A stretch of 9,463 nucleotides of DNA. Source: a bacterium (GTDB taxonomy: Bacteria; Vulcanimicrobiota; Xenobia; Xenobiales; Xenobiaceae). Positions 1 through 7,078 of this stretch are shown here, in pieces (the first letter of the stretch is position 1; every line of letters begins with the position of its first letter). The stretch covers positions 1 through 9,463 of the forward strand of contig JALHDH010000109.1 in the NCBI GenBank assembly GCA_022839105.1. Reading direction: 5' to 3'. A program made the position numbers and the translations under genes. The notes under the pieces are model-generated. The model was given only the letters and a program-made list of their open reading frames with translations, made no database searches and was not told where the DNA came from.

Positions 1-678
1 CATCTGGAGGGCATAGGTGAAGTGGCTGCCCGCCAGGACGAAGTCCCGGGCGAAGTAGAGGTTCCCCTCCGAGGCCACCAGGACCGTGGTCAGGCGGCTT
101 CCCACGCGGACCAGGGCCACGGGCTCGCCGGGGAAGCGTCCCCGATTGACGGTCAGGGCCCGGAGGAGAGGGAGGGGGGCGGCCTCCATCCGGAGCACCT
201 GCATCCCGCACTGCTTCAGGAAGGCGCTCCGCTCCTCCGCCTCCTTCCTGGGGCTTGCCAGCAGGAAGACGCCTCCGCTCCGTCCCGGTTTCCCGGGAAT
301 CGGGACCGGCAAGGCGGTGAGAACCGCCTCCTGGATGGGAATGGTCAGGAACCGGGCTGCCGCGGACTGCAGGGCCGTCTCGACCTGGTCCTTCTTCAAG
401 GCGGGCAACTCGAGGTATCGGCCGACCCCGGCATCGCTCTGGAAGCCGACCCGCAGAGCCGGATTGAACTTCGAGCCGGGGTCCAGGATCGGGGCCAGGG
501 TGGTCCGGACGGTCTCGATGGCCCGCCTCTCGTCCCACTGATCCTCCAGGAACGCCCGTTCCGGGAGCAGCTCGGTCTCCAGCAGGTTCAGGACCAGCTT
601 CTTGTTGGGGCCGAGAATGGCCACCTTGACGCTGTGATGTCCGATATCCAGCCCGACGTGGACCTTGGTCCTGAACAC
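1..678 (-). CDS. pilM: PilM-like type IV pilus assembly protein (partial; C-terminus beyond window)
   Basis: Only the first 226 codons are in the window; the frame is still open at base 1. It starts with GTG at 678, preceded by the Shine-Dalgarno stretch GGAGGGA. Near the N-terminus is GLDIGHHSVKVAIL, the phosphate-1 loop of actin-fold ATPases (DIGxxSVK). Next comes an SHS2/1C-like segment with RYLELPALKK followed by a helix and IPIQEAV. Then follow LLASPRKEAEERSAFLKQCG and an AAPLPLLRAL motif, and VRVGSRLTTVLVASEGNLYF, the usual PilM order. In the family, PilM is a cytoplasmic ring protein that binds the N-terminus of PilN and links the pilus motor to the PilNOP alignment complex. pilN, pilO and pilP would be expected to the left of the window. 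It is divergent from groES with about 435 nt between. FtsA-like or other actin-fold proteins are alternatives, but the motif order fits PilM best. Confidence 0.78.
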   Translation of the reverse strand, partial: MFRTKVHVGLDIGHHSVKVAILGPNKKLVLNLLETELLPERAFLEDQWDERRAIETVRTTLAPILDPGSKFNPALRVGFQSDAGVGRYLELPALKKDQVETALQSAAARFLTIPIQEAVLTALPVPIPGKPGRSGGVFLLASPRKEAEERSAFLKQCGMQVLRMEAAPLPLLRALTVNRGRFPGEPVALVRVGSRLTTVLVASEGNLYFARDFVLAGSHFTYALQM

Positions 679-904
679 GGTCGACTCCCTCCGGTACAGG
701 CGAAAACCTTTGCCTGGGCCCCCTCGGCCGGCCGGTCCGAGAACGCCGGAACCGTGCCCTGGATGGGCCCGGCGGCGACCTTGAGCGGTCGGGTGTCGCA
801 ACCATTCTGCGTCGAGGGCCGGTGGCCTTCCCGCTTGCCGGTGCTTTCGCGCAGCAGGCTCTTGGAGCAGTCTCGGGTGGCGAGTGCCAAAAGTCGAGAT
901 TTTC

Positions 905-936
905 CAAGATATGTTCAGAAAGATGCAGATATCTTG
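905..936. repeat. Perfect 8-bp inverted repeat with 16-nt spacer in AT-rich island
   Basis: CAAGATAT (905-912) is repeated exactly inverted as ATATCTTG (929-936). The hexamer AGATAT also occurs as a direct repeat at 907-912 and 927-932, a 20-bp offset, close to two helical turns. The site lies upstream of the candidate groE promoter and within the pilM leader or promoter region. The geometry would suit a dimeric regulator, but no regulator is identified. Chance occurrence in an AT-rich patch is possible. Confidence 0.5.
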
Positions 937-958
937 AGTTCTTTTCGGCGCTTCGGCC

Positions 959-988
959 TTGCGGAGGGGGGCGGCTCCGGTCTATTGT
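959..988 (+). promoter_or_regulatory. Candidate sigma-70 promoter of groESL
   Basis: TTGCGG (959-964) and TATTGT (983-988) are separated by 18 nt. The predicted start, about 994-998, falls at the beginning of the CIRCE element, the normal arrangement where HrcA binding blocks transcription. The -35 half is weak, so the call rests mainly on position. Confidence 0.45.
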
Positions 989-997
989 GACCCCTGG

Positions 998-1024
998 TTA
1001 GCACTCCTGGGGGGAGACTGCTAG
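998..1024 (+). promoter_or_regulatory. CIRCE operator (HrcA binding site) of groESL
   Basis: The left arm TTAGCACTC (998-1006) matches the CIRCE consensus exactly. A spacer of exactly 9 nt is followed by GACTGCTAG (1016-1024), which differs from the consensus GAGTGCTAA at two positions. It lies about 90 nt upstream of groES and in the correct place relative to the promoter. In the established system the HrcA repressor, whose activity depends on GroEL, binds this element and is inactivated on heat shock. hrcA itself is not in the window. Confidence 0.9.
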
Positions 1025-1114
1025 CAGGTCGAACCCGCCAGCCGGCGGGACCGACCCCCGGATTCGGTTCATCCTGGCGCCCCTGGCGCCTGAGATTCCC
1101 GCGGAGGTAATGAA

Positions 1115-1417
1115 ATGACGGACAAGGCTCTCAACATCAAGCCGCTCGGCGATCGGGTCATCGTGAAGGCCCTGCCCCAGGAGGAGAAGACCCGCGGCGG
1201 GGTGATCCTGCCCGACACCGCCAAGGAGAAGCCCCAGCAGGGCGAGGTCGTGGCCGTGGGTCCCGGCCGCATCACCGACAAGGGCGTGAAGGTCGACATG
1301 GAGGTCCGCGTCGGCGACCGCGTGCTGTATGGCAAGTATTCCGGCACCGAAGTCAAGATCGACGGTCAGGAATACCTGATCGTCAAGGAGAGCGAGGTCC
1401 TGGCCATCCTCGTGTAG
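1115..1417 (+). CDS. groS: Co-chaperonin GroES (Hsp10)
   Basis: A 100-aa protein of normal family length. GroES forms the heptameric lid that caps the GroEL chamber during ATP-driven folding in the cytoplasm. The N-terminal LNIKPLGDRVIVK strand, the mobile loop EEKTRGGVILPDTAKEKPQQG (with VIL in place of the IVL that contacts GroEL), GEVVAVGPG and the YSGTEVKIDGQEYLIVKESE C-terminal half are all present. The ATG at 1115 follows GGAGGT (1103-1108) by 6 nt. An ATG at 1110 runs into a stop after one codon and is not the start. The CIRCE element lies upstream and groEL follows after 83 nt, so this is the classical groESL operon. Confidence 0.98.
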   Translation: MTDKALNIKPLGDRVIVKALPQEEKTRGGVILPDTAKEKPQQGEVVAVGPGRITDKGVKVDMEVRVGDRVLYGKYSGTEVKIDGQEYLIVKESEVLAILV

Positions 1418-1452
1418 GGTGGTCCCCCCTCAACCCTCGACTCAAGACGAAA

Positions 1453-1473
1453 GGGTCGCCCCGACGGGGACCC
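1453..1473 (+). other. Stem-loop between groES and groEL
   Basis: GGGT (1453-1456) pairs with ACCC (1470-1473), and CCCC (1459-1462) pairs with GGGG (1466-1469), leaving a 2-nt bulge and a GAC loop. It is not followed by a T-run, so it is unlikely to stop transcription. In some bacteria a stem-loop at this place is linked to processing of the groESL mRNA; that role here is inference. Confidence 0.4.
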
Positions 1474-1487
1474 CCGAAGTTAAATCT

Positions 1488-1493
1488 GGAGGA
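1488..1493 (+). promoter_or_regulatory. Ribosome binding site that fixes the GTG start of groEL
   Basis: GGAGGA is followed by 7 nt and then GTG at 1501. No ATG lies between it and the conserved AKQILYS N-terminus, so groEL here starts with GTG. Confidence 0.85.
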
Positions 1494-1500
1494 AAGACCA

Positions 1501-3132
<1,632 letters not shown>

Positions 3133-3147
3133 TCTCCCCGAGCCTGT

Positions 3148-3172
3148 CCGGGCCTCCGCCGAGGAGGCCCGG
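3148..3172 (+). terminator. First hairpin downstream of groEL
   Basis: CCGGGCCTCC (3148-3157) pairs perfectly over 10 bp with GGAGGCCCGG (3163-3172) around a 5-nt loop, 16 nt after the groEL stop. No T-run follows. It may stabilise the mRNA 3' end or act together with the next hairpin. Confidence 0.5.
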
Positions 3173-3182
3173 CGGTCCGGAA

Positions 3183-3217
3183 CCGAGGCCCCGTGGGTTC
3201 GCCCCACGGGGCCTCGG
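3183..3217. terminator. Strong 15-bp hairpin separating groEL from the convergent gene
   Basis: CCGAGGCCCCGTGGG (3183-3197) and its exact complement (3203-3217) surround a TTCGC loop. The hairpin ends directly at the stop codon (3218-3220) of the minus-strand gene. There is no T-run on either side, so it is a non-canonical, possibly bidirectional terminator or an RNA-stabilising stem. Confidence 0.65.
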
Positions 3218-4075
3218 TCATGTGGCGTAGCGGCGCGGCGCGGAGGTGAGTCGATTCCAGACGCCTCGGGCCAGGACCCTCAAGGCCATCCGCCCATGCG
3301 AGGGCGCGTGCTCGCGGTAGAGCAGGCCGGCCAGGACGGCCGGGTGACGGGTCAGGACCTCCGGGCAGACCTGGGCGTCCCAGGTCGGGTCCAGGAAGCC
3401 ATCCTCCAGGATCAGGAATTGCCGGTCGGCGGCTCCGGCCGTGGAATGCGCCGGGTCGGGCTTGGGGAAGAAGGCGTCTTCCAGCAGGCCCGGAAGGAGC
3501 CGTGGCTCGGGCCAGGACAGGGTCCACTCGTCGTCTCGACGGGTCAGGATCCGGCCGCGCATCGGTGTCTGAGGGTTGGGATCGGTCAGGATGGACCCCG
3601 AGTCGAAGGCGGCCTTCCGGGACAAGGCACCCTTCTTCCAGATCCGGCTCATCACCACCGTCCCCTGGCCCGGGACGGAGTACAGGTCGAACTCGTCGGA
3701 GATCCGGCGGGCCACTCCCAGGCCCGTCCCCAGGGTGCCCGCCGTCGAGAAACCGTCCTGGAGGCAGAGGAGCACGTTGTGCATCCCCGGGCCGCGGTCG
3801 ACCGAGAGGACTTCCAGGCCGGGCCGGCCGTCCTGGTGAAGGGCGCGGATCAAAAGCTCACCGCCCTGGGCATGGCTGACCAGGTTGGAACCCAGTTCGC
3901 CGGTCAAGAGGGCGACCAGGTCCAGGAGTTCCGCTTCCAGTCCCAAAGCAGTGGCCAGATCGACGGCCTGTCTGCGAGCCGCTCGGATCTGTTGGGGGGC
4001 CTGGATGGGGCAGACTCGGGTGAGGCGATCGGGCAAACCCGCGATTCCCTTTCGGAGGGGTCCGGCTCCCGGCAA
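3218..4075 (-). CDS. RsbT-type ATPase-domain protein with an unusual C-terminal half
   Basis: 285 aa from a TTG start at 4075. Residues about 25-146 form an HATPase_c domain of the RsbT/anti-sigma type: N-box TGELGSN (E60, N64), G1 box DRGPGM, and a GFSTAGTLGTGLGVARR lid followed by SVPGQGTVV. In the family, RsbT is a serine kinase that phosphorylates stressosome proteins and switches on a phosphatase. Residues about 175-270 are not clearly assigned. LEDGFLDPTWDAQ, HPAVLAGLLYREH and GRMALRVLAR are spaced like DGLGHG...H...TRGAAxAVA of RsbX/SpoIIE phosphatases, but most catalytic residues are missing. Start uncertain: no Shine-Dalgarno precedes 4075; a TTG at 4036 with AAGGGA upstream is an alternative. 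The frame stays open upstream to about 4205 without ATG, GTG or TTG. No rsbR/rsbS partner is nearby. Confidence 0.8.
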   Translation of the reverse strand: MPGAGPLRKGIAGLPDRLTRVCPIQAPQQIRAARRQAVDLATALGLEAELLDLVALLTGELGSNLVSHAQGGELLIRALHQDGRPGLEVLSVDRGPGMHNVLLCLQDGFSTAGTLGTGLGVARRISDEFDLYSVPGQGTVVMSRIWKKGALSRKAAFDSGSILTDPNPQTPMRGRILTRRDDEWTLSWPEPRLLPGLLEDAFFPKPDPAHSTAGAADRQFLILEDGFLDPTWDAQVCPEVLTRHPAVLAGLLYREHAPSHGRMALRVLARGVWNRLTSAPRRYAT

Positions 4076-4155
4076 TTCGGGAACCAGGATGAGTCGCAGG
4101 CAGTATACCCAGGCCGAGGCGGTTCGAATCCCCAGGGAACGAAGGCCCCAGGCTT

Positions 4156-5121
4156 CTAGAGCTTGAGGTTCCGGATCCTCAGGATGCGGGAGGGCATTCC
4201 GGTCCTCTCAGGATCGTTGTCGAAGACCAGGGTCACCTCGAAGGCGTCCTTGCCTTCTTCCCGAACGGCCAGGCCGGAGGCCCGGTTTCCGGGTGCAAGC
4301 TCCTTGGCCACCAGTCGGGCCGGGCCGAAGCCTCCACGCAGGAGCCAGATCTGGTTGGAGCCGAATCGCCGCCCGTCGGGGGACTGCGAGGCCAGAAGGA
4401 CCAGCAGCCCCTTGCCTGGGACGTAGCACAGGTCGGAGAGGTGGAAGGCCTGGCCCACCGCGGGTTCGAGTTCCGGGACCAGTTGAGGCTTCACGTCGTG
4501 GAATTCCAGGCCCCGATCTCGTGCCATGACCTCATCGAGTCGGGCCTCGTAGATCAGGACCGAACCGTCGGGCCCCAAGGGTCGGGAAAGACCGAAGAAG
4601 ACCCTCTTCTGCTTGGGGTCGACGGCGATCCCTTCCACCTTCATGGGGTCCTGGACCGTCTGGCCCAGATGGCCCGTGCGCCGGAGCGCCGCGTCGGGAT
4701 CGTAGTTGGTCTCGGCCGAATCCCTGGTCCAGCCTTCCCCTTCCAGGGTATAGCGGTGCAGGACGCTGCGGGCATGCACGAAGCGCACCGCGTTCTTCTC
4801 GTGGAAGTGGTCTCCGATGGCCAGGAATTCCTGCCCACCCAGCGAGGCGATGCCGCTGTAGCTGGGAGAGGGCATGTTCCGAGGCAGGTCCAGGCGGCGG
4901 AAGCGGCGCCCCTCGAGGTCGAAGATGTGGAACTGGCGGTTGTTGGAATCGCTCACCAGGACCCGGTCTTCCGTCAGGTAGACGGCTCCCGTGGGCCGGA
5001 AGTCCATCAGGAGTCCCTCGTCGCCCCGCATGTCCTTGGGGGTATCGGTCTCGAGGGCCAGCGCGCCGGCCGAGACCAGGACCAGGAACATCAGGCTGAA
5101 AAGCAGGCAGGTGCGTCGCAT
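4156..5121 (-). CDS. Secreted DUF3616-like beta-propeller protein
   Basis: 321 aa. The ATG at 5121 follows GGAGGG by 5 nt. Residues 1-23 are a typical Sec signal peptide: MRRT, a hydrophobic core LLFSLMFLVLVS, then AGALA before LETD, so the protein is probably exported. The rest has repeated blade-like blocks carrying [SE]-G-[IL]-A: YSGIASL (about 88-94), MKVEGIAVD (160-168) and ASGLAV (281-286). It also has LSDLCYV (228-234) and LVFDND (298-303). VEGIAVDPKQKRVFFGLSRPL is close to the core of DUF3616 propellers and related esterase-like phytase domains. No enzymatic activity can be assigned. The same frame remains open upstream of 5121, but that stretch is a shadow of the preceding gene. The RsbT-like gene follows after 80 nt. 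Confidence 0.82.
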   Translation of the reverse strand: MRRTCLLFSLMFLVLVSAGALALETDTPKDMRGDEGLLMDFRPTGAVYLTEDRVLVSDSNNRQFHIFDLEGRRFRRLDLPRNMPSPSYSGIASLGGQEFLAIGDHFHEKNAVRFVHARSVLHRYTLEGEGWTRDSAETNYDPDAALRRTGHLGQTVQDPMKVEGIAVDPKQKRVFFGLSRPLGPDGSVLIYEARLDEVMARDRGLEFHDVKPQLVPELEPAVGQAFHLSDLCYVPGKGLLVLLASQSPDGRRFGSNQIWLLRGGFGPARLVAKELAPGNRASGLAVREEGKDAFEVTLVFDNDPERTGMPSRILRIRNLKL

Positions 5122-5182
5122 CGGGACCCTCCGGAGGGCAACGGATTCGGGTCGGCTGAGCCACCCGCGATCCAGCGATTCG

Positions 5183-5217
5183 CCTGCGGCCGGGGGGAGC
5201 CCTGCCTCGGCCGCAGG
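5183..5217 (-). terminator. 10-bp hairpin between two minus-strand genes
   Basis: CCTGCGGCCG (5183-5192) pairs exactly with CGGCCGCAGG (5208-5217) around a 15-nt loop, 11 nt after the stop codon at 5229. No T-run follows on the minus strand. It may end or attenuate transcription of the upstream gene before the secreted propeller gene. Confidence 0.45.
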
Positions 5218-5228
5218 GGGGCGCCGGT

Positions 5229-6131
5229 TCAGACCTTGGTGTCCACGACCTCCTCCACTCCCAGGGTCTCGAAGTTCCGGAAGGGAGGCGTCAGGACGTC
5301 GTTCATGCTCTTGAGGATGGGGCCCTGGACCGGACCGGCATCCTCCAGGATGCGGTGAGCGATGGGGCGATCCACCTGCCGGAGCCGCGGTTCGACGTGC
5401 TTCATCACCGTCTCGGCCCGAACCACGACCGGGATGAACTCGCCGGTATTGACCAGGCCGAGCAGGGTCTTGATCGGTTTGCCGATCACGAAGGCATCGA
5501 CCTCGGGAAAGACGGCGGGGCCCATCTCGGTCCACATCGCCGCCATGAAGGTCTGCTTGCGGTCCAGCTTGTTCTGGATCAGGATGACCCGAGGCACATA
5601 GACGCCCTTGGCGCTGTAGCGCGTCTCGAGCAGGCGCCGGGCGCTCATGTAGCGCCACATCTCGTCGAGACGCTCGCGCGAGAAATAGGGGGGCAATCGG
5701 CCGGTTCCGATCCCCAGCCTCTCGATGGTCAACCGGTTGCTCTCGGTCCAGATCACCTGCAGACGACCCGCGTCGCAGTCCTCCACATGGTCCCCGGATG
5801 GCGAGAGGGCTCCCAGGTTCAGGGCCCGGCCGAGTTGTTCGACGATGGGGAGGGCCTCGCGGCCGATGAAGGTCGGGCACATCAGGGGCAGAGAGGCCCT
5901 CAGGCCGGACTCCTTGGGCCGGCCGGCCGCAAAGCCCACCGGGGGAGGGGGAGCGTACCTGAAGCTGCAGGTGACCCCCGTCTCGGGATTGAGGTACTCA
6001 TACCCCCACTCACAGTCCTGGGGCTCCTCATCCCGAGTGATATGGGGAAGCTTGCCGACGGCCATCTCCATCCGCGTCACGTCGGGTGCGTTCTTGCCGG
6101 ATGGGACCACGTAGGCGATTTCGAAGCTCAA
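5229..6131 (-). CDS. Hypothetical 300-aa protein of unrecognised family
   Basis: I do not recognise this family. The TTG at 6131 is chosen because GGAGAGG lies 4 nt upstream; the open frame extends to 6305, but that stretch is low-complexity and overlaps an intergenic hairpin. There is no signal peptide or membrane segment, so the protein is likely cytoplasmic. Visible elements are WGYEYLNPETGVTCSFRYAP (42-61), a Pro-rich turn, SLPLMCPTFIGREALPIVEQL (80-100), IWTESNRLTIERLG (127-140), an Arg/Tyr-rich helical stretch YFSRERLDEMWRYMSARR (149-166), VYVPRVILIQNK (177-188) and FVIGKPIKTLLGLVNTGEF (214-232). The orderly hydrophobic pattern and intact frame argue for a real gene. It lies 136 nt after gapR and 107 nt before the propeller gene. 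Confidence 0.75.
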   Translation of the reverse strand: MSFEIAYVVPSGKNAPDVTRMEMAVGKLPHITRDEEPQDCEWGYEYLNPETGVTCSFRYAPPPPVGFAAGRPKESGLRASLPLMCPTFIGREALPIVEQLGRALNLGALSPSGDHVEDCDAGRLQVIWTESNRLTIERLGIGTGRLPPYFSRERLDEMWRYMSARRLLETRYSAKGVYVPRVILIQNKLDRKQTFMAAMWTEMGPAVFPEVDAFVIGKPIKTLLGLVNTGEFIPVVVRAETVMKHVEPRLRQVDRPIAHRILEDAGPVQGPILKSMNDVLTPPFRNFETLGVEEVVDTKV

Positions 6132-6212
6132 ACGTCCTCTCCCCAGGCAAATGGCCTCCAGGTGGCCTTCGGTCCTGGCGTCCGGGCCCCTGCCGGCCTG
6201 CAGGTTCCCTGC

Positions 6213-6250
6213 GGTCCGGGCCCTCCAGCAGGGACCTGGAGGCCCGGACC
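6213..6250 (-). terminator. Hairpin downstream of gapR with possible alternative pairing
   Basis: Bases 6237-6250 (TGGAGGCCCGGACC) pair with 6213-6227 (14 bp, one bulged C) around a 9-nt loop, 17 nt after the gapR stop on the minus strand. The loop and first stem bases (6228-6238) can instead pair with CAGGTTCCCTGC (6201-6212), with one bulge, giving a pseudoknot or a competing hairpin. No T-run is present. Confidence 0.5.
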
Positions 6251-6267
6251 GTTCCGCTTGGAGGCGC

Positions 6268-6537
6268 TCAGTCGGCGAGCGCTTCGGGAGAAGCGTTCCC
6301 GTCATACATGCCCAGGGCCTGCATGTACATGTGGAGGAGGCTTTCCTGCTCCTCGCGCTCCTGCTCTTCGAGCTTGCGCAGGCGAACCACCTGGCGAAGG
6401 ACCTTCGGGTCGAAACCCTCCAGCTTGGCTTCGGCGTAGACCTCCTTGAGATCCGAGGCCAGGGCGGCCTTCTCCTCCTCGAGGGTCTCGATCCGCTCGA
6501 TGTAGTTCGTCAGCCTCTCGGCGCTGGCGTTGTTCAT
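6268..6537 (-). CDS. gapR: GapR family DNA-binding protein (DUF2312)
   Basis: 89 aa, the family's usual length. The core matches GapR closely: ERIETLEEEKAALASDLKEVYAEAKLEGFDPKVLRQVVRLRK (about 14-55), then REEQESLLHMYMQALGM (about 61-77). The protein is almost entirely helical with a coiled-coil N-terminal part. In Caulobacter, GapR is an essential nucleoid-associated protein that clamps overtwisted DNA ahead of replication and transcription machinery and stimulates gyrase and topoisomerase IV. The ATG at 6537 has GGAG about 11 nt upstream and AGGAA right before it, a weak ribosome binding site. The gene sits 120 nt downstream of the zinc-ribbon gene, with hairpins between, and may have its own promoter. 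The family is mainly alphaproteobacterial, with phage copies, which contrasts with the GroEL type here. Confidence 0.92.
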   Translation of the reverse strand: MNNASAERLTNYIERIETLEEEKAALASDLKEVYAEAKLEGFDPKVLRQVVRLRKLEEQEREEQESLLHMYMQALGMYDGNASPEALAD

Positions 6538-6558
6538 TTCCTGGACTCCAATCTGTGC

Positions 6559-6580
6559 GGCCGGGGCACGGTGCCCGGCC
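6559..6580 (-). terminator. GC-rich hairpin between zinc-ribbon gene and gapR
   Basis: GGCCGGGGCAC (6559-6569) pairs with GTGCCCGGCC (6571-6580) with one bulged G. It lies about 80-100 nt after the zinc-ribbon stop and about 22 nt upstream of the gapR start. It could end the upstream transcript or fold in the gapR leader. No T-run. Confidence 0.35.
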
Positions 6581-6586
6581 GGTCTT

Positions 6587-6603
6587 CCCCGGCCTGGCCG
6601 GGG
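6587..6603 (-). repeat. Perfect palindromic stem CCCCGGCC-T-GGCCGGGG
   Basis: Eight bases (6587-6594) are repeated exactly inverted at 6596-6603 around a single T. It adjoins the previous hairpin, so the 120-nt gap between the zinc-ribbon gene and gapR has two stems in tandem, probably a terminator-like or leader structure. Confidence 0.4.
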
Positions 6604-6657
6604 GCATGAAGAATATTCCTCACGGCTGCCGATCCCTGCCGAAAATCAGCACGACGC

Positions 6658-7029
6658 TCAATCGTAGTCCATCAGCACCTGGCCTGCGGTCTCGAGGTTG
6701 TCCGAGCCACAGCCCGGGCAGCGGGGTCTCTCCTCGGTGAAGGAACCGCCGCAAGGGCATCGACCCAGGGCGTTCTGCACCCGCGCGTCAAGCTCGGCAG
6801 CCGCCCGGGCGATGTGCTGCTGGCGCTCATGCAGGGGGCCGGGGAGGCTCTGGATCGTCAGGTTCAGGTTCTGGAAGGCCTCCCAGGTCCCAGGGTCCTC
6901 GGAGTACTGCAGGCATCGCCAGGCACCGCAGTCGGGGCAGAAGCGGTCGGCATAGCGGAAGCCTCCGCCCCAGCGGGCATCGAATTCCATCCGGCAAAGC
7001 CGGCAGAGGCAGCGGGCAAGGCTCGACAC
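6658..7029 (-). CDS. Double zinc-ribbon hypothetical protein
   Basis: 123 aa. The GTG at 7029 is chosen because GAGGAGGAAACC lies directly upstream and because the first Cys pair begins right after it; the open frame running up to 7257 overlaps another gene. Two four-Cys zinc ribbons are visible. The first has C9-x2-C12 and C31-x2-C34, with extra Cys at 7 and 39. The second has C91-x-C93 and C104-x2-C107 (GRCPCGG and RCPGCGS). Between them, about residues 45-88, is a helical linker (WEAFQNLNLTIQSL, HERQQHIARAAAELDARVQ). No catalytic motif is seen. Such proteins usually bind nucleic acid or other proteins, but the function here is unknown. It follows the 84-aa membrane protein by 49 nt and may be cotranscribed with it. 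Confidence 0.8.
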   Translation of the reverse strand: MSSLARCLCRLCRMEFDARWGGGFRYADRFCPDCGAWRCLQYSEDPGTWEAFQNLNLTIQSLPGPLHERQQHIARAAAELDARVQNALGRCPCGGSFTEERPRCPGCGSDNLETAGQVLMDYD

Positions 7030-7078
7030 GGTTTCCTCCTCGGGTGCCGGCGGCCTCCAGGGGCGCGGCAGCCCAACG

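Larger units (their letters stand above)
679..1114. other. Intergenic regulatory region between pilM and groES
   Basis: This is the only stretch above 300 bases without a gene. Its right half holds a candidate groE promoter and the CIRCE operator. The middle, about 887-945, is strikingly AT-rich for this GC-rich window and contains a perfect inverted repeat. The left half, about 700-885, is GC-rich; open frames there have no Shine-Dalgarno sequence and no family resemblance, so I call no gene. A promoter for pilM must lie here on the minus strand if pilM heads its operon, but I could not find a convincing -35/-10 pair. Confidence 0.7.

Noticed and set aside
870..900. TGGCAC on the minus strand as a sigma-54 -24 element for pilM
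   Set aside because: The -12 GC element at the required distance is missing.
22..990. Long plus-strand open frame opposite pilM
   Set aside because: It is antisense to a clearly recognisable PilM sequence and crosses the AT-rich regulatory region; composition is typical of a shadow frame.
4121..4132. GGTTCGAATCCC on the plus strand, resembling a tRNA T-loop
   Set aside because: No acceptor stem, D-arm or anticodon arm can be formed from the preceding 60-70 bases. It lies in the short gap between two minus-strand genes.
3296..4159. Plus-strand open frame opposite the RsbT-like gene
   Set aside because: No domain resemblance, while the minus strand encodes an unmistakable HATPase domain.
5122..5880. 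Upstream extension of the propeller frame
   Set aside because: The extension is Arg/Pro/Gly-rich shadow of the 300-aa gene. The signal peptide beginning at 5121 marks the true start.
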